Assembly (NCBI GenBank): GCA_947034885.2
Contig: OX344754.2
Coordinates: 3,782,001 to 3,846,000 of the forward strand
Length of the DNA: 64,000 nucleotides
Direction: 5' to 3'
Origin: Thuidium tamariscinum
Lineage: Eukaryota; Streptophyta; Bryopsida; Hypnales; Thuidiaceae
A model generated the notes under the pieces. That model worked only from the letters and a program-made list of their open reading frames with translations, made no database searches and had not been told where the DNA came from. Made by a program: the position numbers and the translations under genes. Below are positions 45,305-59,057 of the stretch, piece by piece. Numbering within the stretch: position 1 is the first letter of the stretch; each line of letters begins with the position of its first letter.

Positions 45305-47964
45305 TTCTTCTAGTAGATTTGTATCTAATTACCAAAGGAATTGAAAAAATAATTATTTTTATCTAGTTTAGAAGTCCACAAAGTGAACTTCTTTCTGCTT
45401 GCATTTTAAAACATGTGAAAAATGATTTTGGTAGGATTTTTTTATGAATGGCCATCTCTATGAAGGTTTTGTAAATGTCCAATTCTTATTAAAAAAAAAA
45501 ATTCTATTTCCTAAAATGATGTTTTAATTAGGAAAAAATAGAGCCACTCTACAAACCTCCAAGGACCCCATGAATTGTTTTTATTTTGCCTTAAATTTGT
45601 TTTTTCCCTATTCTTGCACACACTCTGCAATTTTGTTGCAATGTTAGCCAACATGAATTTTCCAAACGTTGTCAGTCTATATACCCGGGCATTAGAATAG
45701 AATAAAATGCAATAGAATACAAGATTTTCAACAAGAAAATTGAACGAACAAAGTAGCTTTTGTACTACATATTTGATTTTGTGCCACTTACTCATTTCAG
45801 TGTCTTAACCAATTTTGTGTTGAAGTAGGAGAGGAAGGAAGTTTTTTATACTAGTAGAGTAGTGGTAGATTAAACAAACCATGTGGGATATTTAAATTAG
45901 GAGAAAAAGGAGTTCCACCACTCATGGTTAACTCCTAAATGCCCAAGGCCTTTTTTGAGCTTCTAGGATTTTGCTCTAAAGTGAACAAAAAGTCAACTTT
46001 ATGATAAACTTCATCAATTTTTTTTAATTGTAATTCTACAAATTTAAACTAGACATTTTAGTGATGATTTAGGAAAAAAAACATGACAATATCACTAATG
46101 GATTGACAAATTATAATATTTGATCATGAAGGTGTCAAAATTGCAAAAGTGATGTGGTAGAATGTAGAAATGTGTTCTGATTGACAAAAAACTTTAAATC
46201 ATAGAAGATGTAGGTAGATGAAGTAATAGACTAGGATTGGATGAAAAGATAGATAAATCATCCAATGTAATCAAAGCTTAAAATTTTAGTGGAAGTCCTT
46301 ACCAAAATACATTTTAAAAATCTCAAGTTCTCAACTCATTCCAAAAGCTAGAATTTCTTTAAAACATAAATGAAGATTGATGAGTTGATTAGCAATCAAA
46401 CTTTATCCTTTCATAACTTTTGCTAGAAGAATCAGATTGGATTGATCTTTACTTTTTTTTAATAAGAAGAAGGATGCTCTACAAATTTAAGTCAATAGTT
46501 TTGGTTTGTACAATTGTTCTTGGAAAACCACAATGGCCTTGGTAATTGACTCCAAACCTTAGTAATCATGTTGCCAATCAACATTTCAATCCAATTCTAT
46601 GATTTCAATCACTTAGGTATTTTAAGAAATACATTGCTTAAAAGGCACAATGAACCTATGTTTACTGCTTAGGCATCCACTAGTAGAATCATATTTCGAT
46701 AATCAAAAGTACTTAGTTGTATTAGGTTAGTTACCAAAGGTGGGTAATTAGTTGTTCACTCAATTATACTACAAAACTCATCCAAATTTGTTCATTTTAT
46801 GACAAAATCAATGCAAAATTAGTGCAAATAAGAAGTACCCCTAAACCCTAAAATTCTAATAGATACATGAAAAGATGGTTATAGTTTGTTTATCTTGGAT
46901 GCTTATGATTCTATTCAATGGACATTTTTGTAAATTTAGGACAAAAAAATTCAAAAATTCAAAGAAATTACAATTTTAATCAAAAAATTATAATTTTACT
47001 TAGATTTGATTTATGAAACAAATGCACACTTTTGAAAGTATGTTGACCTCTTGGATTTGGCCCTAAAATATTTACATTGCAAACTAGGGTGGTAATAGGG
47101 TTGTGTACCTTATAACTAAAATCGATAGATTTTATAGCTTTACAAATTTCATAATGTTGGACAAATTCACAAGGTGTTGTGGAAGTTTATTCCTTCACTA
47201 CCTAAAGTCTAAATGCACCTAAAGGTATCATTTCTTTTCAAGCCTTACAAAGTCTATATGTCACTAAAGTGTGAAGATCTCAAACATACAATCTTGTAGT
47301 GTACATGTTGCAAATGATGAGGATCAAATTTGGAGTCATTTGACTGCATAGATTACAAATTGAAAATATTTTAGTGACAAAAAATATGCTAAAATTTAAC
47401 AACAAATTTAATTAAATTTGGACATCAAATGCAAAAGTTACTATGCTTTTGAATTAGACTGCTAGACTATGTGGAGACATTTTTCATCCCCTTTGGCAAT
47501 AAGGGACTACCTCTTAAATGTCCACTCTACATTTACATTTATATGGTCAACATCATCCATTCCTTACATTTTAAGATATATTATAATTTAGGACACTTAT
47601 TTATCTTGTTTATTCTTAAACATATTTACTTTGAATTTTTTATGATTATATAAATATAAATATAATTTTAAAGATTTAAAACCAATGTAGCACGTAAGAG
47701 GTTCACTAATTTGAAATCCTCTACAGTTTTTTCCTCCTATGTGGCATTTTTTTTTGTTTATAATGTGCCTAAGTCCACGTGAGCTAGCAAAAGCTCTCAC
47801 AATGTACTTGTGCCATCCCTAGCCAATGAAGGAGCAAAAATATAAGAGGTTTAGTATAGCACTTATTGATTATCCAAAAATAAATATGTTGTGATTTGAG
47901 CATGGTTACCATGGAATGTTCAAATCCCGATAGTAAAGTCAACTCAGCAAGACTTGGGAATGAG
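45305..47964. other. AT-rich intergenic DNA with an ATTGCAAG-family internal fragment
   Basis: 45305-45540 matches the interior of 42814-43526 (GTAGATTT, AAGTCCACAAAGTGAACTTC, CTGCTTGCATTTT) without ends. Beyond that, no gene, repeat or structure was recognised. Confidence 0.45.
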
Positions 47965-48203
47965 GGTTGCTATTATGTGAGCATAAAAGTATAAGCATAT
48001 GAGCCTAGAAGACTATACACCTACGATATAAGTGTCTATACTATAGTAACCTTCTATATTAATAGTATATATATGCTATAAGTACCTATATTATAAGTGT
48101 TTATGTTATAAATACCTTCAATGGTTGCATGATTTATACTTATATATATGCTCAAGGCTCACGTGCTCATACTTTCATGCTCACATATTAGCACCGTTGC
48201 CCT
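47965..48203. repeat. GTGAGCAT MITE, copy 2
   Basis: Same family and length class as 22845-23101: starts GGTTGCTATTATGTGAGCAT and ends with the inverse of GCAACGGTGCTAATATGTGA. The AT-rich core again carries TATAAGTACCTATATTATAA. Confidence 0.7.
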
Positions 48204-49167
48204 TGGAATCTAGCAAGCAATCAACAATACTCAACTGGTACTATCATTAGAGGAGATTTGGCTTCATAGAAAACTATGAGTTCTCACACAACAGAGAACT
48301 TTGGGAACTGTGCAATTATTGCAATTTGATGTGGTTGGAAGAGAGTCACGTCAAACTTCATGTTTTTGTCTCAAAAATGGAGTTTTGGGCCACAAGACTA
48401 GCAACATTGCACGATACTTGGGGTGATCACTATTGGGTTTTTAAAAAACTATGTGAATTAAAAGATAGGGTCCATTTAATTCCTGTGTTTAATTCAAAGG
48501 AAAAAATTTATATAATGTATAGGACTACTATAGGATCTATGAAATGCTATGTATTCTATTATATATAAATTGGGCTATGTAAAAACATCATGTAGTAGAA
48601 ATTTTTATTAATAAATTAGCCTTGACAAATAGAAGTTGCACAAATTTTTCATAGTACAATGGGTACAAATGTGGACAGATAATTTCATGTAGATGATAGA
48701 TATGGAAACAATCAAGCTTAAGGAATTGGCAACAAAGCCGGATAGTTCACTAAAATTTTATAATAGTACTAATAGTGTACATATTAGAAATTAAGTTTTT
48801 GTATAAGACATTGACTACAAGTGACAAAAATTGCCTCATTTGGTATGAATAGGGAGTTTACTTTAATGGATTCAAGAAACTAAAATTTATACAACATGAA
48901 TGCAAAATTTATTGTCTATTGAACCTCAATCTTTGAAGCCATATATATTATATACAATCATATTGAATAGAATGTTTACATAATAGTTTCAATAGAGATT
49001 CTAAGGGGATTTTAGAAGAAGAAAAGCTCAAATAGACAATTAAAAATAAATAAAAAACAATCATACAAAAAATTTATTGAACAAGTGAGGTAATGACTAA
49101 AAAACATTCAGCTCATATGGTCTCATATGGTCTCATATGGTCTTGTGGATTGAAAGATTATAATATT
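48204..49167. other. intergenic DNA with a short tandem repeat
   Basis: No supported gene; the 80-residue frame at 48326-48568 has no recognisable motif. At 49113-49142 the 10-bp unit TCATATGGTC is repeated three times exactly. Confidence 0.5.
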
Positions 49168-50161
49168 AGGTCATTGCAAGAAACACCGACCACTTTTGTA
49201 GCGCTTTGTAAAATTTGTTCTTGTCCAATGCTATAACTTTTGATTGATGAATCCAATGCCCAAACCAAAAAAATATATTTCTAGAGTTCTTGATTGCAAC
49301 CATATTATATATTTTTCAAAATTTCAAAAAAATCACTTTATATTTAAAAGTTATTTTGTTAATTTGTCACACTTTCAAGATTAGGGTTTTTTATACTATT
49401 GATTGGTTTAAATTAATGATTTTTGGTTGAAATTTCTGTGGTATGTTTTTATAGTAGGTAGACATGTCCCTACCAAAGGGCATCTAAAAAAACATTATTT
49501 TATGACCTCTACATTAGTGCAAACATGCCTCCCTTGCGCGCACACTTCAAAACATTAGAAATGGTTTTGAAATTATTTTCTTAGTCAAACCTCATCACCA
49601 AGAAGTATTTTCAAATGGACAATTTTTAGTTTTGTTCAAAAATGTTTTTCCTTTTTTTTACAAATAAAAATATCAATGTATGTATTTTCTTTACTAGAAT
49701 TCAATGTCCAAGATGATGTCCTAGAAAATGGTGATGAGGTTTGACTAAAAAAATAAGTTCAAAACCATTTCTAATGTTTTGAAGTGTGCGCGCAAGGGAG
49801 GCATGTTTGCACTAATGTAGAGGTCATAAAATAGTGTTTTTTTAGATGCCCTTTGGTAGGAGCATGTCTACCTACTATAAAAACATACCACAAAAATTTC
49901 AACCAAAAATCATTAATTTAAACCAATCAATAGTATAAAAAACCCTAATCTTGAAAGTGTGACAAATTAACAAAAATAAATTTTAAATATAAAATAATTT
50001 TCTTGAAATTTTGAAAAATATATAATATGGTTGCAATCAAGAACTCTAAAAATATTTTTTGGGGTTTGGGCATTGGATTCATCAATCAAAAGTTATAGCA
50101 TTGGACAAGAACAAATTTTACAAAGCGCTACAAAAGTGGTGGGTGTTTCTTGCAATGACCT
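49168..50161. mobile_element. ATTGCAAG-family foldback element (994 bp, TSD TATT/TGTT)
   Basis: Left end AGGTCATTGCAAGAAACACC, inverted right end AGGTCATTGCAAGAAACACC. Unlike the other copies, nearly the whole element is an inverted repeat. Arms of about 430 bp (49168-49600 and 49730-50161) pair almost perfectly around a spacer of roughly 125 bp; for example GTGCGCGCAAGGGAGGCATG (right) is the complement of CATGCCTCCCTTGCGCGCAC (left). Flanks are TATT and TGTT. A transcript would form a very long double strand. Confidence 0.92.
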
Positions 50162-51539
50162 TGTTTGAGGTGAGAATTTTTTTTATTCCTATGAACAAGG
50201 GCAAAGAACTTCAAGACTTTTCAGACTAAAATTTTACAACCATTCATGAGAATATGATGTTAGGTTCATTCATGAAGGATTTCAAAAGTAAATATAAAAT
50301 TTAACTTATTCTAAATCAACTTACAATAAAAGAAGGTCAAATGCATTAGCAATACACTAATCATTTTTTGATGTTTTCTTGTATGATGAGAAATTTTTTC
50401 ATTTGAAATTAAAATTTAATAAAAATAGGAAAAACATTTGAAATATTTAGAAAAAATTTCAAGAACTTTGATTTCATAGGTTGAAAATGAATAGAAATTG
50501 AAGTTAGAAAAAAAAAATTCTTGAAGTTACTCCAATATAACAAATAGAATTTGACTTTGCTTAAATGTCATATTTTATAAGTTGCATATATATGCCAAAT
50601 TTGAAAAGTCAATGAGTGTTTTTGCAAAAAATGTACTAAAGATGCCCAAATTGCCTAGTCTATAAAAAAAATTTAGGGGATTAGAACTTTGATTTGGATA
50701 CTCAATTGAAAAAATTATACTTCCACTTAAAGACGTGCACATTTACACGTTTATAAAAATTTTATGAACATCCAACGAAAATCCACTTCAAAGGAACCCA
50801 CCTAAATTTTCAATTGTCTATTCAATGAACAATTGGCTTTAAGAGGTAAAAAACTATGACTTGGTCATTGGTCAATGGCACTTGAATTGAATTGATTATT
50901 GCTGATTTCAGGTGTATATCCTACACATATATATTGTAGAAGGAAAGAAATTTTGTAAAGAAAAGTGGAGGTAGGAAAAATTAGACACTTGGATTTTAAA
51001 TGTAAAATAGATCCACTTTAAAATCCACATAAATGAATTTACAAAAAATAAATGGTATTGAAAATATGCCAGCCTTTGTAGCTTTCTATGTAAAAATACA
51101 GTCCTCTTAAATACAAGAACTAAGGTAAATAGCCCTACATCAAATACCCTCTTAACTCAAGTGTATACCTTAAGGTACAAGGAGTGGTCTCACCAAGGCG
51201 CAATACTACTAGTACTACATGTCAGTATTGTACGTGCAAATTTTAACCGTTGATTTAGGACCTCTAGATTTGAATTGTCAGTTAGTACTATGTAGTACTA
51301 TAGACTACTACAAAGAATTGTAGAAGCCATTAGTAGCAAAAAATAGTAGTAAAGAAGTTTGTGGACTTTTTCATTTTTAATAATTCAAAAAAATTTAAAA
51401 ATTCCTATAAAAAAATTATTAAAAAATTCATTTTTTTAGACAAGATTGTGCTTACATTGCAATAAAAAATTCTTCTAGGAAATTTTTTCCCTCTTTGTAG
51501 CCTTTGCCCTTAAGAAGGTCACTTTGATCCTATGTGTGC
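50162..51539. other. AT-rich intergenic DNA
   Basis: No gene. 51200-51340 contains clustered TAGTACTA and AGTACTACA words, perhaps ends of a decayed element, but I could not define one. Confidence 0.45.
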
Positions 51540-51891
51540 AACAAATATGTTTCTATTTTCATAAAAACTCATCATTGATCCTTGCAATGTTGATAGACCT
51601 CCAACATGTCCAATTTGTGGCTTCAAATTCGGATATTTGGGTCAAAATAGGACTACCTCCCCACCCTACCCCACCACCAAAATGACCAAAGTAGACATTC
51701 AATTGGGGGTAGGTTAAAGATAATAAATTAATTTTAAATTTTAAAAAAAAATTACTCAACATCGAAAACTTTTATATGGACCTTCAATTTTCAAGGTAGA
51801 AGGACAAAAGATGCAAATTTTTTGAGAAAGAAACTACATGTTGGAGGTTGAGGGGACAAAAAAAAGGAACTAGTATTTCTCGCAATCACCC
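51540..51891. repeat. ATTGCAAG-family 3' fragment
   Basis: Ends at 51891 with the inverse of GGGTGATTGCGAGAAATACT. The interior (AAGTAGACATTCAATTGGGG, GGTTAAAGATAATAAATTAA) matches the right halves of 8809-9535 and 59093-59826. The left end is missing. Confidence 0.6.
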
Positions 51892-52612
51892 TATTGTGAG
51901 AACATCACAGGAAGTTTGAAACAACCTCTTACTCTCTAAAATCTCGTCTAATGTTCTTCTAGCATTAGTAGGTTTGGACAAATCAATGCTCTTAATTGCA
52001 TTCCTATTTATTTTTTTATGGATAGTAAGTTAGTGAAGAGCAAAATGTATAGGCTAGATACTAACAAATTACTTCTAAGCATACTAATAAGCAAAATTGA
52101 ATGCAAAAGTGTTTTGTTGTCAATCAACTCCAAGCTCTAAAAAAATACTTTGCCCACTCTAAGCTACAATATCTTGCTCAAAATCTATTGTACCTAATAT
52201 TTGAAAAATTGTCCATACGCCATATTGGAGATTGTTTTGCCTCATAGCCCTTGACAAACACGCCTTGGTTAGGTGTGGTAAGTAGACGTGGGCATGCTCT
52301 TAGAGAATTGAACGTGTTAGGTAGTTTAAAGATCCAAATATTGTAATAGGTATTGATGAGGCCGGCACATGTACTTGAAAGTGAAACAATAGAAAAAAAA
52401 AAGGCTATGAATTGTTAGAGTATGCATTATTGACTTGCTGTAGTGAGGAGTCATTGATGGAGAAGTGAAGATGCTCTTAGAGCTACTCTACAACCCACTT
52501 AAACATAGATATGGTTAATACGATTGCAGGAAGGCAGTGCTTTAGTGCTTCTCTATGTTTGTGCTAAAGGCTTTCTGGTTTTCTTGCGCAACGCTATAAT
52601 GCTCTACCTATA
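51892..52612. other. intergenic DNA
   Basis: Nothing recognised. It ends in the TATA that flanks the next element. Confidence 0.45.
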
Positions 52613-53325
52613 GGGTGATTGCAAGAAAGAGTGGTCCTATTTGGAATCACAATTCAAATGCCAAAGTTATTATTAGCTATAATTTTTAGAGCATGAAGCC
52701 AATTGAATTGAAATTTTTACTAAAGATGATCAACTTAAATGTAATGAGATTTCTTATTCTTTAGAAATATCCAAAAAATATTTTCTAATTAATTTTTCAC
52801 ACTTTGGGGTTTTTAGTATTGAGGAGAACCTTAAATTTATAATGTAGACTTGAAATTTTTGTGGTCTATTTCTACACTAGAAATGTGTGAGCCTACCAAA
52901 ATGAAATTAAAAAAGCATTATTTTATGTCCTCCACATTCATGCAAACGAGGCTTTTTGTACGCACAATTTTGAACATTGAAAATGGTTTCAAGATCATAC
53001 TTTTGGTGAAATCTCACTTCTATAAAGCCTTACACAATTTCTAATTTTCAATTTCTTTGAATTATTTTCCCCTATTTATTATTGATTAAAACACCAAAGT
53101 ACCAATTTTTATGAAATTTTGCTCTTTTTTAGTTCACCTAGTTAGAAATTTTTCCTATGCTTTTCCTTCTTAGGGTACCTTCTTCTTAGAAGTATATACA
53201 TTAATTGAACATATTTTTAAAATTAAATTTTTTTTTTTAATCTAATTTTAAATTACTCCCCAAAAAATCATGAGCACTATGGAAAACGCTACAAAAAAAA
53301 CAAATGCTCTTTTTTGCAATGACCC
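52613..53325. mobile_element. ATTGCAAG-family element 7 (713 bp, TSD TATA/TACA)
   Basis: Left end GGGTGATTGCAAGAAAGAGT, inverted right end GGGTCATTGCAAAAAAGAGC. Flanks TATA and TACA. The interior is the reverse orientation of the 54521-55254 type: AGGGTACCTTCTTCTTAGA here is complementary to the AGAAGGTACC block there. Mixed G and C in the two ends shows that both TIR subtypes can sit on one element. Confidence 0.8.
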
Positions 53326-53609
53326 TACACTACTTTTAAAGTCTTATGCACCCATGGAGAAGTTCAAACAACAACTCAACCCTTTGTCTTTAAAGAAATA
53401 AATAATTCTCTTTTAAGATGTAAAACAAATTGGATGAAGTATTGTTAAGAGGTGAAGTATGGATGCACTATGACTATTTAAAAGAAGGAGAGATGGAACA
53501 ACATGCAACTAATCAACCTAAAATGTCACTCTACAAAAACCATTTTACATTCATTTTCTTCATTGTTGTAGTGGGATTGTTCTGAGGGATTATGATAATA
53601 TGGGTCAAG

Positions 53610-53962
53610 GTGGCCGATAGGTCAAGGGGACAAAAAATAGGACAAGTGTTTCTTGCAATCACCTAAGACCATCTTCAAATTTCAGCTCAAAATTCATTTT
53701 TTGGGGTGCTCAATAGTACTAAAAACCTCCAATTTGGTTTAGGGTTTAGGATTAAGTATAACATTAAATCGGGGTTTATTTTTGAATAGTTAACTATTTT
53801 TTAAAAATATGAAAAATTAGGAAAAGTGTATAATAGTTAAAAGTACAATCTTTCCTATAAATTTTGAATCACCTAGAGCCAAAACACAAAAGTTATGGCC
53901 AAGAAACATATCAACACACACCATGTAACATAAAATAGTACAAATGTTTCTTGCAATCATCC
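53610..53962. repeat. two abutting ATTGCAAG-family 3' ends
   Basis: One fragment ends at 53663 (GGACAAGTGTTTCTTGCAAT, then CACC). Directly after it, 53664-53962 is the right half of a 33300-34022-type copy, ending GTTTCTTGCAATCATCC. No left ends are present, so these are remnants of two elements joined by deletion or nesting. Confidence 0.6.
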
Positions 53963-54520
53963 TAGTATACATTGTTAAAATTTTCATATCACGCACTATG
54001 TGTAGCATATGTACATCCCTTGGCACTATCTCCATGGAAATTGAATAAGGTTTTCTTCCTCGATCAAATTCCATGAAATTAGTATATTTTTTTTCAAAAT
54101 TTTGCTTTTAGCTAGGAATCTCTTCCTTCTTTTCTTTTTCTTTTTCTACCACTTGAATGTTAAGATGCTATAACAAAAGAACGGAACAAATTGAACAAAT
54201 TGTAGTGAATATATAATGCAAGAAAGATGATAGTAGAATAAAAAATTACTTGATGACAATTTTTAGTCTAATGAAATTCTGATTTTTATAATTAATGTAA
54301 CTCATATATTTTTATTTTTTTTGAAAAAAAATTGTTCTAAAAATAAATTATTTACTTCAAATATAAATAATTAATTTAATTATTACTACAAATTATTATT
54401 TTTAAATAAAACTATTATTATTATTGTAATAATAATTTTTACTTAAAGAGCACACATAGACTTAAATCATTAAACTTTTGATGAATGAAACAATATGAAA
54501 TGACACATACATTTTTAATA
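53963..54520. other. very AT-rich intergenic DNA
   Basis: Runs of ATTATTATT and similar around 54350-54440; no coding or repeat structure beyond low complexity. Confidence 0.5.
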
Positions 54521-55254
54521 GGGTCATTGCAAGAAAGGGAGTCCATTTCTGTAGCGTTTTGGATTTGGATGCTTTTCTTTTCGGGAGTACTATTTAATTA
54601 GAAAAACACTTTTAAAAAAACATGAAAAATATGTTAAATGCATATACCTTAAAGAAGAAGGTACCTTATAAAGGAAAAGCTTTGGAAAATTCTTTAAGTG
54701 GGAGAATTAGAAAAGTGCCAAAACTCATGAAAATGGGTATATTTAGATTTTAATTTGTAAAAAATAGGAAAATTTATTTTTCTTAAATCTAAAAATTGTC
54801 CATTTGGATAGAGTTGATGGTGATGAGATTTTACTAAAAAAATTTATCTTAGTACCATCATCAATGTTCAAAAATTGTATGCAATGGGAGTGCTATTTGC
54901 ACACATGTGGAGGACATAAAATAATGTATTTTTAGATTTCCTTTGGTAGGAATGTGCTTTTCTACTATGAAAATGCACCATGAAATTTTCAGCTTTAGAT
55001 CATTAAATTAGGGGACTCCGAATGTAGTACAAAACCCTAAACCTCAGTTTGTGACAAATTAAGAAAAATGATTTTTAAATATAAAATGATTTTTTTTAAT
55101 TTCTGAAAAATAAGGGATGTGAAAACCATCAAGTTAGATAGGTTCAATAATTATTTCATATTGTTAGATCTTTAGATTCAAAAGTTATAGCAGAAAAGAA
55201 CGACGTCACTCCAATTGTGACGGAGAATAGGACTAGCGTTTCTTGCAATGATCC
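54521..55254. mobile_element. ATTGCAAG-family element 8 (734 bp, TSD AATA)
   Basis: Left end GGGTCATTGCAAGAAAGGGA, inverted right end GGATCATTGCAAGAAACGCT. The exact repeat AATA flanks it (54517-54520 and 55255-55258). The interior aligns with 57967-58697 and 31834-32562 through AGAAGGTACC, GGACATAAAATAATG and the terminal AATTGTGACGGAGAATAGGA block. Confidence 0.9.
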
Positions 55255-55415
55255 AATAGAATCATTGAATTTTGTCATGAGTATTTAATATTTTAATATA
55301 CATCTTATATTTTTTCATTTGAATTGATTTGTAAAAGTTTGGTAGATATGAATTTATATAATTATGACTTTGAACATGAAATATATTAAGCACAAGGTAA
55401 CTTTGGTTTTTTTTA

Positions 55416-55628
55416 TCAACATAATTAAGAGTGGTTTGCTAGCATTAGATATAGATGTGAGTACTTTATCACAACTTGTGTGAACACCACCACCTTTGGT
55501 TGGCATTTATCAAGACTACATTTTGTCCAAACCATAGTACGCCAACCCACTATGGTCACTATAGCATCTCACTTACACCAACGCTTATGTAGCACCAAGG
55601 GTGAAAGGCCTGTAAGGGTGGGCAAAAA
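55416..55628. repeat. duplicated segment with the unoccupied site of element 59093-59826
   Basis: Homologous to 59058-59092 plus 59827-60008. It reads TTTGCTAGCATTAGATATAG straight through, with no insertion. It continues GTGAACACCACCACCTTTGG, GGCATTTATCAAGACTACAT and GAAAGGCCTGTAAGGGTGGG, all diverged slightly from the second copy. No coding function recognised. Confidence 0.88.
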
Positions 55629-57189
55629 ATTTTAAAATAGCCAAAGGAATTTAACTACGTGTACAAAAATGGGCTTGAAATTTTAGATCAACTATATATG
55701 ATTGATTAGGTAGTTAGGGGTTAATCATTTTGCAATACCTTTTGTTAGCACTAAAATCACATACCTTGGCCTTAGAAACATGTAGAAATCGTCAAATTAA
55801 GCAATTTAGTATAGATGGAGGCTTTAATTAAGAGAAATGATTATTGTACTTTTAGTAATTGAAAATCATAAATGTAGAAGAAAGAAACAATTAGAATTTT
55901 TGGATACCACATGTAAATATTATAACTTTTAAAGTTAAAGGCTCTCTCCACTATTGAAACCCTAAGGTTGACTTGTTGTGAAATCAAAATTTAGAAATCA
56001 ATGTTCAAACAATCACCATTGACTATAGAAATGTTTTGATATCATCATGGTTGGTACTTTATAAATGGGTCAATGGGTGGTTTATGGATGGAAAAATGCT
56101 AAATCTGAACTACTAAAAGTTGGAAAATCAAGTTAATTTTCATCTTCAAAAATTTGTTTGTGATTTCAAGTCTTCAAAAAAGTTATGGACAAAGTTCATA
56201 GAGGGACAACAACTATTATTTGTTTTTCATACCTCAACTCTAGAAGGAGAAGCCTATGACCACTAATTTCAAGCATCCCTATCCATCACTTTGTTAGTTG
56301 TTATTATTCAAGTAGACATGAATGGAAAATCCTATATTTATTTTTCAAAGTTGAAACCATATGCATACTATAAGTCATAAAATTTTCAGATTTTGTGGGA
56401 ATAATTTGAAATTATTGTAAATTATTGAAGAAAAATTTGAAGATAATTCTTATCAAATACATAAAATATCTGAAAAATTTGAAATTTCCACCATAGGTCT
56501 TTTTTATAGTGCATAACATCAAGGTATAAATCAAAGTTATCAAGTCGCACTAAATTCATTCTCTAAGGTATGAGGTCTATAAAGCAACCATTTACCAATT
56601 GATGGCATTTGGAGAAGTGAACTCCCTCAATTACATATTTTGTAAATAATTTTGTTGAAAGACAAATAGAATGAAGCATCCAACTAAGCATTCAATTGCT
56701 TTGTATATTTTGAACCTCCATGAGATTACTAATGAATTTTTGATGCTAAAATGATAATGAACTATTCAATCCTAAAATGATTCATTGAGTGAAGACCATG
56801 AAAATCATCCCTTTTGCTACAATATAAATAACTGGCTTAATCAAATGCAAAGCACTCATTGGAAGTGAAGCTACTATTTAAATACCTTCCACTTTTAAAA
56901 ACCTTGGCACTTTATAGACCTCCTATTTTACTTTAAATATACCATTGAATGATTGACAAACCACTTAATAGTATTTTTGCATTACAATACAAGACTAAGA
57001 CACAACATTTTCTACTAACATGTATTGTACAAAAAGCCAACACACTAAACAAACTTGCTACTATAGGTTGTAGTATTGCAATTCTCAATTTGACATTTTT
57101 ATTGTTTTTCATTCCTACAAATACTAGGTGTCTAAATACATTCGATTTTATTCTTTCAAAATTTTAAATTTTTTATATGAGTTTTTGTG
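55629..57189. other. AT-rich intergenic DNA
   Basis: No gene or defined element seen. Confidence 0.5.
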
Positions 57190-57415
57190 CATTTTTAGGG
57201 TATTGATTTCAATTCCTTGAACCTAGCTGTATATATGTATTTATAGCCATTTGAAAGTGTTTATAACACATATACTTATGACATAGATATACAAAAATAG
57301 GAGTCTACAATATAAGTACCTATGACCATAGAAGGTGTCTATAATATATACTCAATGGCTCATGAGCTTATAAATTTTAATCTCATTTTCAATTGCTCCC
57401 CTTTGAAACTTTATA
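57190..57415. repeat. GTGAGCAT MITE, decayed copy 3
   Basis: The core (ACAATATAAGTACCTATGAC, TCATGAGCTTATAAATT) and the right end (CAATTGCTCCCCTTTGAAAC) resemble 22845-23101 and 47965-48203. The left end is poorly preserved. Confidence 0.5.
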
Positions 57416-57966
57416 ACCCATTCATTTCATCCTCAAAATTATATGTAAAGAAAATATGGACTTGTAAGATCCAATAAAAACTAAACAATTGAACAAGATG
57501 AATCATGATTATACAATTATTGTAGCTTTTAGGTATAGACACATTATTTGCTTCTAAAGAAAGTATATTCAAAACCAATTACTTTATAGCTTGAAAGTTA
57601 TATAGTAAATAAGAAACTATATAAGACTTAAGAAAAAATCCATAAATTAAAGAGTATACACTCATTTAAATCTAATACTACGTATATAAGTTGATATCTA
57701 TGCCTTTCATTATAGTGCAATAGAAAGCACATTAACTAAGAGACAAGCACAAAAGATGTTACGGACAATAACTTTATTGTAAGTATCATCATTTCAAGAT
57801 TATTGATTCAAAATAACATTCAATTCTTAGGATGCTGATTCAGAAAATCTATCTTTCAAATATACAAATAATTAATTCAAGAAATGAAGGATTCTACATT
57901 GACTAAACGTACATAAAAATGACCAACTTTTCACCTTCTACTACCTAAAGGAAGACATGCAAAGAT
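57416..57966. other. AT-rich intergenic DNA
   Basis: Nothing recognised; ends in AGAT, the target repeat of the next element. Confidence 0.5.
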
Positions 57967-58697
57967 GGGTCGTTGCAAGAAACACTGTCCAAAAAGCATA
58001 GCATTTTGCAACATAGTCTTTTTTTTTCGGGAGTACTTTAAAATTAGAAAAACCAGTTTTAAAAAAAGTGAAAAATATGTTTCATGTATAAACCTTTAAG
58101 AAGAATATACCCTAAAAAGGAAAAGCATAGGAAAAATCTCTAAGTAGGAAATCCAAAAAAGTGCAAAATCTCATGAAAATTAGTACTTCGACATTTTAAT
58201 TTGTAAAAAATAGGAAAATCAATTTTAAGAAAAAATAAAAATTGTCCATTTGAGGAAAGTTGATTTTGATGAGATTTGACCAAAAGAACGATCTTAGAAC
58301 CATCATCAATGTTCAAAAATTGCGTGCCACGGGAAAAAATTTGTACTCATGTGGAGGATATAAAAAAACATATTTTTAGATTTTTATTTGAAATTTATAG
58401 GTTTTACACCTATGCAAATAGACCATGAAAGTTTCCTCTTGAAATCATTAAATTTAGACACTGCGAACGTAATGATAACTATAAACGTAATTTTGTGATG
58501 CTCAACGAAAATGTTTTTTAAATATAAAATGATTTTTTTAAATTTCTGAAAAATAAGGGATCTAATAAACTTCAAGTTAGGTATGTTCAATAAAAATTTC
58601 ATGTTCATTGGACTTAATCTCCAAAAGTTATTGTAGACAACAAAAAAGTGGTTCTCATTGTGACATGAAATAGGACCGGTGTTTCTTGCAATGACCC
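57967..58697. mobile_element. ATTGCAAG-family element 9 (731 bp, TSD AGAT)
   Basis: Left end GGGTCGTTGCAAGAAACACT, inverted right end GGGTCATTGCAAGAAACACC. The exact repeat AGAT flanks it (57963-57966 and 58698-58701). Closest relative in the window is 31834-32562. Non-coding. Confidence 0.92.
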
Positions 58698-59057
58698 AGA
58701 TTCCAACTAAAAAGATCTAATCATTAAGCATTTTTTACAAACAATCCAAAGATAGTTCACATTGTTGCACCAATGCACCTATATAGTCTTTTTTAATGTT
58801 TTAGAGGAAGATTTATTTATGAAAAATAATAATCTTTACATGATAGGTCCAAATTCAAAATGTGAATTTGTATGTCATTCTTTAGGGCTTACATCCCTAC
58901 ACGTCTTAATGGCTTAAATGATGAACAATTTCTTAGGTCATTTTCAATTTTTTCAAGGTAAAGACTATTAATTAAAAAAATAATCTTTTCAAGAGATTCA
59001 ACTTTCTTCAATGTATGATTTTGTACCTAGGTGATTCTTTATGGCCCACATGCCTTG
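58698..59057. other. intergenic DNA
   Basis: AT-rich; nothing recognised. Confidence 0.45.

Noticed and set aside
46678-46700. CACTAGTAGAATC as a CACTA terminus
   Set aside because: No partner end was found; a short word like this is not evidence alone.
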